In this document: positions 53,876-63,413 of the stretch, piece after piece
Numbering within the stretch: the first letter of the stretch is position 1
Layout of the letters: every line of letters begins with the position of its first letter
DNA from: Malachius bipustulatus
Taxonomy: Eukaryota; Arthropoda; Insecta; Coleoptera; Melyridae
Assembly (NCBI GenBank): GCA_910589415.1
Contig: OU342634.1
Location: forward strand, 1,302,001-1,366,000
Direction: 5' to 3'
Length of the DNA stretch: 64,000 nucleotides
Program-made: the position numbers and the translations under genes
Notes under the pieces: model-generated
Told to the model about the DNA's origin: nothing
Seen by the model: the letters and a program-made list of their open reading frames with translations, nothing else
Database searches by the model: none

Positions 53876-54884
53876 CCTAACCAGTAGAAAGATTCTTACA
53901 GGCACTGGTAAAGGAATGAGCATAAACGCGGGAGTCCCTCAGGGCTCAGTACGGGGACCGACCCTCTGGAACGTCCTATACGACGACCTTCTGAAGCAGA
54001 CATTGTGCGACGGCTGCACCATGACCGCATTTGCGGACGACTTAGCAGTCACAGAATGAAATTGTGAAAAAGTGAAAGAATCCGCGAAGATGGTGCAGAC
54101 GTGGATGACAGATCACGATCTCCAGCTGGCACAACAAAAACCCGAGATAATATTGGTGAAGGGCCCTAGAAAGAAGGACATAGAATTTGAAAGAGAGACC
54201 AAAACGATCCATCACGTACCTCGGTGTGGTAATAGATGATAAACTAATGTTCGGGCACCACGTGCGACATTTAGTAAGGAAAGCAGATGAGTGGCTCTCT
54301 TCCCTCTCGAAATTAATGCCAAATATCGGTGGACCCGGAAGCCTTAAACGTAGGGCACTATAGGGAGTAATAGAATCGATAATTTTGTACGCGTCCTCCG
54401 TATGGAGAAAGGTGATGGCTATCTGCAAATATAGAACCATGCTGGAGAGCATCCAGAGAAGAGTATTGTTAAGGGTAGCAAGCGGATACCGCACTATCTC
54501 AACGCGGGCGACCGGGGTGATAGCCGGGGTACCCCCCTCCACCTCATCATTGAGAAAAGAACGCGGATATATACCAGACGATCGGAGGGAAAAACGACGA
54601 CGCGAAAAACAGAAAGGATCGAAACCATAAGAAAATGGCAAGAGGAGTGGGACAGAGAACAAACAACAAGCAAGACTTCTACCTGACCCAATTTCTCTCT
54701 GGGCACGGTAGTTTTGGCAAATACCTAAAACATATAGGAAAACGTGATGAAGCCGGATGCCCTTACTGTGATGAAACATGTGACGACCCAGAACCCGCAG
54801 TGCTACAGTGCAATAGATGGGAGGCGGAGATACACACCACCAAGATCCTGAGAAGTCTAGGAGTAGTGATTAATAGGTCCTTCA
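53876..54884 (+). pseudogene. Element E4: 5'- and 3'-truncated SART-like ORF2 fragment
   Basis: It begins in the RT directly after TCAGG units: NAGVPQGSVRGPTLWNVLYDD, then TAFADDLAVTE (about 54025-54045) with a stop just after. Frames shift into YLGVVIDDKLMFGHHV, MPNIGGPGSLKRRAL, LYASSVWRKV and LLRVASGYRTISTRAT. A Cys/His tail, CPYCDETCDDPEPAVLQC, lies near 54759. Its sequence is closest to E6 (FADDLVII, KYLGVVIDDQLIFGQHV, MPNIDGPGS). The 3' UTR is absent: after INRSFTW it runs straight into E5. Confidence 0.75.
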
Positions 54885-55901
54885 CATGGCCGTAGGGAGA
54901 GCACTAAAGAGCGCCACTGCCATAGGTAGGCTACTGCCAAACGTAGGCGGATCCAGAGACAGCCGAAGGAGAATACTAGCCTCGAATGTCAGCTCAGCTA
55001 TATTGTACGGATCGGAAATATGGGGCACGACCCTTAAAATAAAATGGGTTAGCGAAAAACTCCTGAGGACCCAAAGAAGGATTGCCATAATGGTTACCTG
55101 GGGATATAAAACAATATCCACGGAAGCACTGTCGGCCATAGGATCAATCATTCCAGTAGACCTCTTTATAACGAAAAGACAGGATATATTTCGATAGAGC
55201 GAAACTAATCCTAGTAAACCTGTGAGAAAGATCAAACTAAGTGCAAGAGATAAGACCATCAGGAGATGGCAGGGGAGGTGGAACATGGGAACACACGACG
55301 ATGGACAGTCAAGCTTATACCCGACATCAGACGATGGCTTAAGAGGAAACATGAATGACACTTTTGGACAACACAAGCACTCTCAAGACACGGATGCTTT
55401 AACAGCTACCGAGTGAGCATAGGAAAGACCTTCTCAGGGGCCTGCTGGCACTGCAAAGGAGGTCATGAAGATACTCCCCAACATACTCTATTTGCCTGCG
55501 AAGGGTGGAGAGAAGCCAGAGAGAAGCCAACAAGCCAGAGAGGCCCAAAAAGAGCTGGGAGGCAAAAAACTGGTTGGGGATAACATGGTTGAGTGCATGC
55601 TGACATCGGGAGAAGGATGGACTGCAGTGACCAGATACATCTCGAAGATCCTTAAAGAAAAGATGACGGGGGAGACAAGGAGAGAGGTTCCTACACCTTT
55701 AGATATCAACTAGATATCAAACGACAAGTGAAAGACAAACACTCCTATCCTGAAGTAATATCTGCGACGGTCCCGGGATAGGAGGGCAGGCTGAGGGGAA
55801 TGGGTTTAGTCGGTAGGCGCTGGAGTGAATCCGACACTCCCCGAGGAACCCTGTTCCTCGGGGATCTTTTGAAGATTCCTAGTCCCCTCAATAAAAAAAA
55901 A
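54885..55901 (+). pseudogene. Element E5: C-terminal ORF2 fragment with 3' UTR
   Basis: It opens inside the post-RT thumb (RALKSATAIGRLLPNVGG, ILYGSEIWGTTLK, LLRTQRRIAIMVTWGYKTISTEALSAI). Past a stop at 55197 and frameshifts it shows CWHCKGGHEDTPQHTLFAC (about 55450), the C-terminal zinc motif. The 3' UTR has the two-stem structure at 55803-55864 and an A-tract at 55893-55901, followed by the longest TCAGG run in the window. Confidence 0.75.
55803..55864 (+). other. E5 3' UTR two-stem structure
   Basis: GTTTAGTCGG pairs with CCGAC (stem 1). CCCCGAGGAAC pairs perfectly with GTTCCTCGGGG across CCT (stem 2). Confidence 0.65.
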
Positions 55902-55902
55902 T

Positions 55903-55956
55903 GGTCAGGGCAGGCCAGGCCAGGTCAGGTCAGGTCAGGTCAGGTCAGGTCAGGTC
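55903..55956 (+). repeat. TCAGG telomeric repeat array (54 bp)
   Basis: About eleven units, the first few imperfect (GGTCAGGGCAGGCCAGGCCA), then seven clean GGTCA units ending CAGGTC at the 5' terminus of E6. TCAGG is the beetle telomeric unit. Confidence 0.9.
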
Positions 55957-56461
55957 GGGGGCCAAAGGGTGGCATGGGGTCCCAAGGTACCGCAGCGGCC
56001 GTCAGGGTACCGCTGCGATTACACAAATCTTGCGGCAAGCCCACTGAAGGTGTACAATGCTCAATTCAACGAGGGTGCACACAGCTCTGTCACCAAATCT
56101 CTCACGTCCACGTCGTGGTCCCTGGAAACGCCACCGATTCAAAGGTAAGCGGCTAACGAGAGAGGGTGAAAGGCGAACACCAGCGCCTCTAAACTGGTAA
56201 ATCCCGACCCCCAAAGGACACACATCTGGTGTGGAAGGGAATGGCAACTCCTGGGTACCTAGTTGAGGCTCGCTTCACTCAATCTTTTTCCTGATCTTGG
56301 ACGAGCCTCCTAAACTTTCAACTTCCTTACTTTTGGCCTTCTGTGAAGTCGGCAACCTTGCCAAGATCTTTAAATTTCCTTTCGCCTCACCTCAGGGTTC
56401 ATACTTTTGTATGAAACGGGAATGGCAAACCCGAGGTACCTCAGCCAAACCCAAGATTAGA
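55957..56461 (+). promoter_or_regulatory. E6 5' UTR with probable internal promoter
   Basis: Collinear with the E2 5' UTR, with scattered substitutions and small indels (for example GGTACCGCAGCGGCCGTC against GGTGCTGCAGCGGCCGTC). Confidence 0.5.
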
Positions 56462-58640
56462 ATGGAAATGGAAAACATAGGAAAAGAAATTACGGAGCAG
56501 GGGAGGGATACCCCAGTTCCGGTCGGCAGTGTGGGTGGTGGAGCAGGCCCTGGTCGACCGTCAGCAAGCGACTGTGATGCAAGAGAGGTGGAAGCCCAGG
56601 CCTCCTTGCGAGTAGCTACTGGACACCCCGAGGGAAACTACCGGGGAAAGAATAAGGACTTCCTTCTACGATCTGGACTCTCCAGATCCTTTCAAGAGGG
56701 CTTCGGCCCTGAAGAGATCACCCATCACGGGTCAGAACGAACAGGCAAACCAGGTTGAAATACAGACGGAGGCAGATCCAGGGATAGAGGATGAAGCGAC
56801 TGAGATGGATGTCAGCTCGGAGGTAACACCAGAAGGGCTGGTGAGGCCACTACAACCAGCTCTAATAGATCTGACCACACCAATAGGCAGGAAGAATAAG
56901 AGAAAAAAATGGAGCTCCTCACCTGACATCACAGGACAGGATGGAGACACAGCTGAGGGTGATGAGGCAATAAAAAACGAGGCCATAGAAGAAATGAAAG
57001 AAATAAAACAAGAAATCCGGAAACTGATGAGTATGAACAAGGAAATGATGAAACTAATGTCAGAAAACCCTAACACAAAACGGGAAATTAAAAGACAAGC
57101 CGAAGACATGAACAGAGCCATAACAACCTTAAACAGAAAATGGAACGAAAGGGAAAACCGGATTGAAACATACGAAAAGAAGCTTGCCTCCTTGACTAAA
57201 GAGGCCCAACAAATTGAGACGGCGAAAGGAAACACCATGAAAAGTACAGGAACCCAGGCTACCCCAGAAGATATTGAAAGGGAAACAAAAGAAAAAATAC
57301 GAAAACAGCAAGTTGAAATTGAAGCTGCCATTAATGGCGAAAAAAACTAGAAAAAATGAAAAACATACTGGACATAGAGTGGCCGGAGGGAGTCTTCAAA
57401 AACACCAAAAGGACTAGGATAAGATGGAGTGAAAAGGACAGCGACCGGAATGTTGCACTGATCTTCGATCGAGCGAGACAGGGCGAAGTGGAGCAACATA
57501 TTACAGACAAATTCCCGCAAATAAAAATGCTGCTGGAAGAACAACTCGAGAAAGATAGAGTGGAACACACCACTTCCAAAATAGAACAAACCTTTAGTAG
57601 AGGAAGATACACAGTGAAAACAAATACAGCGTTTGTACTGCCAATAGATATAGATCAGGAAGAGCCTGATGAAGTTAAAATGATGTATCAAATAATCAAA
57701 AAACTCGGAGAAAAAAACACCGAAATGGGTATAAAGGACTTACTCCTGCTGACCAGCGGCCAATTAGAAACAAAATACATAAGGAAATGCGCAGAGCAAA
57801 TATTCAGGGGCACAGACACTACTGTAGAGGTGGAAGATCAAAGGAACAAAACAAGACACCAGAGCACTGGGGGAGGGATCCCACAGAGGAAGAAAACGGA
57901 CAGCAACAAGCTGGTAATAAAGAGTGACGGAAGAAATTATGCTGACATCATTAAAATAATGAAAAAAGATGTCGATATACAAAAAGAAGGAATAAAAATA
58001 AGATCAATGAAGTCGACAGTAGCCGGACACCTTCTGGTGGAGGTAGACGGAGACAAAAAAAACTTGATGAAACTCAAAGAACAAATTGATAAAAACTCAC
58101 AGAACCTGAAAGCTTTCGAAGCTAGAAACAGCGAAACGTTATACATATACGACATCGAACCGGATATAGATGAGGAAACGCTAATGACAGAACTCGCTAA
58201 AAATCTACCAAATGTTGCGAATAGTGACGCGAAGGTGGTGTCTCTGAGAGAGGCCAGAAATGGCAACAAAACTGCCATAATTACGATGAGGAAACATACG
58301 GCAGAAGATATCGCGAAACTCGGCAAAAGTACAGATAGGATGGACGAGCGTGAGAGTTAGGAAAAAAGTTAGTATTCTGAGGTGCTACAGGTGCCTGGAA
58401 TATGGCCACCACGTTACTAACTGCAGCGGTACTGACAGGACGGGTAATTGCTTAAACTGCATGCAACCGGGACACAGGGCTAAGGACTGCAAGAATACAC
58501 CATACTGCAACAAATGCAACAAAAACGATCACAGGGCGGATTCTGCCAAATGTCCCATATTTAGGAGACTCTTCCGAATGACAAGCAACACAGGGCAGGA
58601 AGAGAGAAGAAGAGTAAATACGGGCTCTACATCAGCATAA
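56462..58640 (+). pseudogene. E6 ORF1: gag-like protein (frameshifted)
   Basis: The start ATG 56462 (MEMENIGKEITEQGRDTPVPV) matches E2 ORF1. A frame change between about 56700 and 56805 leads to ALIDLTTPIGRKNKRKKW and a long Lys/Glu coiled coil (to 57350). Another shift leads to 57356-58360 with NVALIFDRARQGEV, NYADIIKIMKKDVD and IRSMKSTVAGHLLVEVDG. A last shift reaches the knuckles CYRCLEYGHHVTNC, CLNCMQPGHRAKDC and CNKCNKNDHRADSAKC (58383-58553). The stop is at 58640. Three single-base changes therefore separate it from an open frame. Beyond the knuckles and N-terminus it is much diverged from E2 ORF1, so E2 and E6 are different subfamilies. Confidence 0.8.
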
Positions 58641-58642
58641 AC

Positions 58643-61545
58643 ATGACAATAAACATCCTACAAACGAACCTAGGACGCTCCAGGGCGGCTCACGACATGG
58701 CATACTCTATGGCACTCGAAAGAGGAGTGGATATCATCGCCATTAGCGAACCTAACAAGACACTACTAAAGAATCCCTCCTATGTAGTAGATAAGGCCGG
58801 GAATGTGGCAATACAGGTGATTAACAGGAACGTCGGGATAACAGAACATAGGCAAAGGGTGGTCTCCCTTGATAAATGGAGAATATACTGTTTGTACCTC
58901 TCACCGAACATAACAATCCAACAATATAGAGATACAATAGACCGCATGAAGTTGAGAGTAATAGAACACAGGAAGCAATCATCATGGGAGACTTCAACAA
59001 CGCCAAGTCACCATTATGGGGAGCACCGATCACAGATAGGAGAGGGGAGTATCTGGCCGAATGGGTATCCAAATTAAACCTGATAGTAATGAACACCGGC
59101 GAGGCCACATTCGTGAGAGAGGCAAGTAGAACACACATAGATGTGACGATGGCGACCTCCAAGATCGCAAAGCGAATAACAGACTGGAGGGTACTGGACG
59201 AAGAGTGCTTCACACACCACAAGCACATATTCGTGAGCGTGCTGGAGCGCCCAGTAAAAGACCGAAATAAAGACCGGCAAACCGAAATAACAGACACGGA
59301 AAAACTAGCAAGAAACCTTAAGATTTTGAAACGGGGAAACTATAACGCTAAAACCCTGACAAATACTATCCGGAAATGCATTAAAGACAGCAGCGTCCAG
59401 AAACAACCAGAAAGAAGGATACCATATTGGTGGAACAAGGAGATCGAGGCGGCCAAAGCAAAATACATCAAAGCAAGGCGAAAATCCACTAGAGGCAACA
59501 GAGGAAACGGAAATCAAAAGAGAGAAGAAGATAACACCGGAAATCTGCGGGAACTAGGCGAGCTGAAAAAGCACCTCAGGAAAAGGATAAGACAAGCTAA
59601 GAGAGACTGCTGGAAGGGGCTCTGCAGAGAACTGGAGAATGATCTGTGGGGAAGGGGTTACCAAATAGTAACCAAGTACTTTGGTAAACAGGGTGGACTT
59701 CCCTATGATCCAACCAGCGACCAAAAAATAAAATGGTGTAAGGAGCTATTTCCATCAGGAAGAGGGAGAGCCACGAAGTGGAAGGAGGACAGGACCAAAC
59801 CCAGTTTGTTCACAAGAGAGGAACTGGAAGTAGCGACGGGCAGTATGAAGACAAAAAAGGCCCCTGGCCCTTATCGGATACCTCCTGAAGTGATAAAGTT
59901 GGCCGTTAAAATATCACCAGATACCTTCCTGGTGATATTTAACAAACATCTGTTAGAACAAAGCTTCCCGCTCGAATGGAAGGAGGCAAAGGTGGTGCTG
60001 GTGTGGAAGGGGAAAGACATGCTAAGGGCGACATCATATAGGCCGATTTGTTTACTAAATACTACGGCGAAACTGTATGAGACGATGATTAGAAACAGAC
60101 TCGAGGTGGAGATGAATGAAGGGGGGGGACTCTCAACAGAACAATACGGTTTCCGCAAGGGAAAGTCCACCATAATGGCGGTCGACAGGCTACTGAGGAA
60201 AGTTGAGGCATCAAAGGGAGTATGGGTCACAGCAGTGACCTTCGATATAAGAAACGCCTTCAACACTGCCTCATGGACGCACATAATCGACGCTCTGGAA
60301 AGAAAGGGCATTCCTACCTATATGGTCAACATCATAGACAGCTACCTCACGAACCGGAATATTCTGATAGGAACAAACAAAAGCATGAGTATCACAGCGG
60401 AAGTCCCACAGGGTTCTATATTGGGTCCGACGCTGTGGAACATAATATATGACGAACTGCTGCGACAAAAACTGATAACAGGCAGCTCAATGCTTGCCTT
60501 CGCAGATGACCTAGTCATAATCACCGAGGCACCGGATGCAAGGGAACTGAGGTACAGGGTGGAGGAATCTGCAAGACAGATCGAAGTGTGGCTGAGGGAA
60601 CACGACCTCAAGCTAGCGGAAGAAAAAACAGAGGCGATAGTCCTAAAGGGGCCCAGGAAAAGAGATTTCCTCAAATTCAGTATTGCGGGGAAATTGATTG
60701 CACCAACGAAGAAATTGAAATACCTCGGGGTCGTCATAGACGATCAGCTGATCTTCGGCCAACATGTTAGACACGTGGTGAAGAAGGCAGAGGAAAGACT
60801 GGCGACACTATCGAGAATGATGCCAAATATTGATGGACCAGGAAGCATCAAGAGGAGACTGCTGTACAACGTAATGGAGTCGGTTGTCCTGTATGCGGCG
60901 CCCATATGGAAAGGGGTAACCCGGATAAAAAGATATGATAGTATGCTTGGCGGAATACAAAGGAAAGGACTCCTGAGAGTGGCTAGTGGTTACCGAACGG
61001 TATCCACAGCGGCGATCAGGGTCATTACCGGAATACCCCCGATTAGTCTTATAATAGATGAACGAGCGAGACTGCACAGAATGGAGGGGAGAATAACGAG
61101 AGCGGAATGACTGGCCCAACGGACAGAGACAATAAAGAGTTGGCAGAGGGAGTGGGAGAGGGAGACGCATGGCGAGTGGACGAGGAGACTGATAGGGAAA
61201 ATAGAGGACTGGGTCAATTGTGATTTTCGCAGAGTGGACTACCACTTGACGCAATTTCTGTCAGGCCATGGTAGCTTCGGCAATTACTTGAAGAGAATAG
61301 GGAAAAGAGAGGATGATAACTGCCCCCACTGTAGGGAAAAAGACGATCCGGAGCATGCAGTGCTCGGATGTAATAGATGGCTAAGGGAAAGACGGGAGGT
61401 GGAGGAAAAGATCGGAGAGAAACTAAGCGTGAGAGGACTGGTGGAATCAATTACAAGATCCGAAGAAAGCTGGAACACAATCCATGATTTCATAACCCAG
61501 GTTATGAAAGAAAGGCAGAGGCTAGAGCAAACCAGAGAAAGCTGA
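58643..61545 (+). pseudogene. E6 ORF2: endonuclease-RT, nearly intact (one frameshift, one stop)
   Basis: ATG 58643 opens MTINILQTNLGRSRAAHDM and ISEPNK (endonuclease). Near 58976 one base is missing, and the other frame continues with IIMGDFNNAKSPLWGAP (catalytic GDFN), THIDVTMAT and H-H residues. Then WWNKEIEAAKAKY, KTKKAPGPYRIP, EAKVVLVWKGKD, YGFRKGKSTIMAVD, VTFDIRNAFNTASW (about 60237), EVPQGSILGPTLWN (about 60401), LAFADDLVIITE (about 60494), KYLGVVIDDQL, LYAAPIWKG, LLRVASGYRTVSTAA. A TGA at 61108-61110 interrupts the same frame, which goes on to LTQFLSGHGSFGNYL and CPHCREKDDPEHAVLGC (61321-61370). This is R1-clade telomeric type, by repeat context. Confidence 0.9.
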
Positions 61546-61623
61546 GGAAATTAACAACGACACTGGCACCGAGGCAAACCACATTCATGGTGTTTCCGGT
61601 GTCAGTGAGAGCGACGAGGAGGG

Positions 61624-61702
61624 GGTTTAGCCGGTAAGTACCCTAGCCGTAAGACTGGGTAAGTCCGGCACTACCCGGGGAGGGGGGAACCACCCCGGGT
61701 GT
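61624..61702 (+). other. E6 3' UTR two-stem structure
   Basis: GTTTAGCCGG pairs with CCGGC (GTCCGGCACTACC) around a 35-base loop. ACCCGGGG pairs with CCCCGGGT. Same layout as E1, E3 and E5. Confidence 0.65.
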
Positions 61703-61736
61703 CCATGAGATTCCCCCTCCATCACAAAAAAAAAAA

Positions 61737-61758
61737 CAGGTCAGGTCAGGCCAGGTCA
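61737..61758 (+). repeat. TCAGG repeats between E6 and E7
   Basis: CAGGTCAGGTCAGGCCAGGT plus CA, four and a half units with one substitution. Confidence 0.85.
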
Positions 61759-63060
61759 TTCTTCACAGGACTTCTGTGTTATTCCAAATGGTTTGTATCA
61801 TTTTCTTTAGATATCCTCCTTCTGTAATGTTTGTATTATGTGTAACAAGGGTTTCTATTCCTTGGTCAATTGTGAGTCTTTTAATTTCGGTTAGCTTCTC
61901 CCACATATCTTGTCTGTTTCCAATTACTGCCTTTATTAGCACTGTATTATTTTCTATTATTTCGTTTCCTTCTCTCCTCTTCGTGCTAACCGTTAGAGAG
62001 TCTATTTCCCTGTTTGATAGGTCCTGCAATTCTGGGTACCTATTTATCCTGAAATTTTCTTTGTATATTCTTATCCATCTCCTTATCGCTCTCCTCTACT
62101 AGTACGACTATATACTTTGCCTCCCTTGACGCCACTGGATTTCCAGCCACCGTTTCAACGTTCTTGAAGACGTCTTCCTTCCATTCTTTTCCGCACATAT
62201 TTTCAAAATCTTGGAAGTTCTCGATTCCTGCTAATTCCCTCTGCCCTATTGCTTCCTATACATTTCCGGAGTTCCCTCTCGTGTATTTCATCCTTTCTTT
62301 TATCATTTCTTCCTCCATTCTATTTTTTCCATTCTTCATCTCATCTAGTTTTATTCTGAGCTCCTTTCTTTCTGAGTTTTCTTTCTGTAATTTCATCAGT
62401 TCAATCTTTTCTATCTGGGTTGTCTGATCTTTATTTTCTGTTTCAGGTTCATGCTGTGTCTTCACTTCCAGTTCTTGGATTCTTTGTTCCTGTTATTTAA
62501 TTTTCCCTCTCAGTGCCTCGTTTTCTAATTCGTGCTGCAACATGTTATTAGTCTTTTCTCCCTCCTCGTAGAACACCGTATCGTTCAATTCCTCATATCT
62601 GTCATAAACTTTGTTATATTCATTTTGCATCAGGAACATCTCTCCCCTGAGTTTTTTCTGCACCTTGGTTACCTCTTCTGTTAAGGTTGATATACACTTG
62701 CTCCATTATTTTATTTCTTTGTGTACATTATTGGTATTCGTGCAGAATTTGAGTAGTTCTGAAACGTTCGCCTTTAGTTTCTCCACTGCATTTATTGGCC
62801 TGATATCCAAAGTTGACCTCGGGCTGTAATTTAGCCTCCTTTTCTTTGTTCTGTTGCCCTTTTTCGTCAGGTCAACGACCTGTTCCGTCTGACCTTCCTT
62901 GCTTTGTTCCGGGACCGAAGCCGATCTTTCCTTCGTTTGAGGGGACCTAACTAAGCTCCTTCTTCCCATGAAAGGATCTGCTATATCTTCTTTCCGTTGA
63001 TCAGACCCTTGGGCTCTATTATCTCCGACCTTCTGTCTTCTATATCTTATAAAAAAAGAC
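61759..63060 (-). pseudogene. E7 ORF1 N-terminal portion, inverted
   Basis: On the minus strand, from 63060 downwards, the sequence reads an ORF1 N-terminal half. It has a basic low-complexity region (RSLVRSPQTKERSASVPEQSK), VVDLTKKGNRTKKRRL, then a long coiled coil (LQKENSERKELRIKLDEMKN, MIKERMKYTRG) with several stops. The middle region is VASREAKYIVVLVEESDKEM and, after a shift near 62030, LIKAVIGNRQDMWEKL and MIQTIWNNTEVL. This corresponds to E6 ORF1 from VVDL/LIDLTTP through IIKKLGEKNTEM to EQIFRGTDTTVEV. The rest of E7 is on the plus strand, so this piece is inverted relative to it. Confidence 0.75.
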
Positions 63061-63387
63061 ACCATTAGAGTAGGACTTTCAATAGCGGAGATAGAAGAAA
63101 GGCAGGAAGTCGTGAGGTGTTATAGATGCTGGGGATACGCCCACTCTGCCAAGGACTGTAAGAACGTGGACAGATCAAAAGACTGTTTTAGATGTGGAAA
63201 GACGGGACACCAAGCAAAGGACTGCGAGGAGGATGAAATCTGTCAAGCATGTGGCATCTCGGGCCACAGAATGGGGAGTAGGGAGTGTAAAATACATAGG
63301 AGGGAGATAAACCTCCTGAGAACAAACTCTAGGGAAGAAAAAAAGAGAATGTCAGGGGACACTCAAACTCAATTTTCACGACAATAA
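63061..63387 (+). pseudogene. E7 ORF1 C-terminal portion with three zinc knuckles
   Basis: It enters at the inversion junction as TIRVGLSIAEIEERQEVV. It then reads CYRCWGYAHSAKDC (Gly-His changed to Ala-His), CFRCGKTGHQAKDC and CQACGISGHRMGSREC, and stops at 63385-63387. These match the three knuckles of E2 and E6 in spacing. The region between WNNTEVL (in the inverted piece) and this start is missing. Confidence 0.8.
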
Positions 63388-63413
63388 TTATCGACAATAA
63401 TTACCCAATTCTC

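Larger units (their letters stand above)
55957..61736 (+). mobile_element. Element E6: full-length SART-like retrotransposon (5.8 kb), best-preserved ORF2
   Basis: 5' UTR 55957-56461, ORF1 56462-58640, ORF2 58643-61545, 3' UTR with two stems, A-tract 61726-61736. TCAGG repeats lie on both sides. The 5' end is the same as in E2. Confidence 0.9.

Noticed and set aside
54042..54779. 245-codon minus-strand frame over E4
   Set aside because: The plus strand of the same bases reads RT, thumb and Cys/His motifs (with frameshifts), which explains the sequence better.
55903..55956. Ordinary pentanucleotide microsatellite
   Set aside because: The same unit occurs at five independent element junctions, always in the same strand and next to an A-tract. 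Target-site repeats are therefore a better explanation than chance expansion.
61763..63065. Independent minus-strand gene or separate retroelement
   Set aside because: Its frames match the part of ORF1 that is missing upstream of the adjacent plus-strand zinc-knuckle segment, so it is the inverted 5' part of E7.
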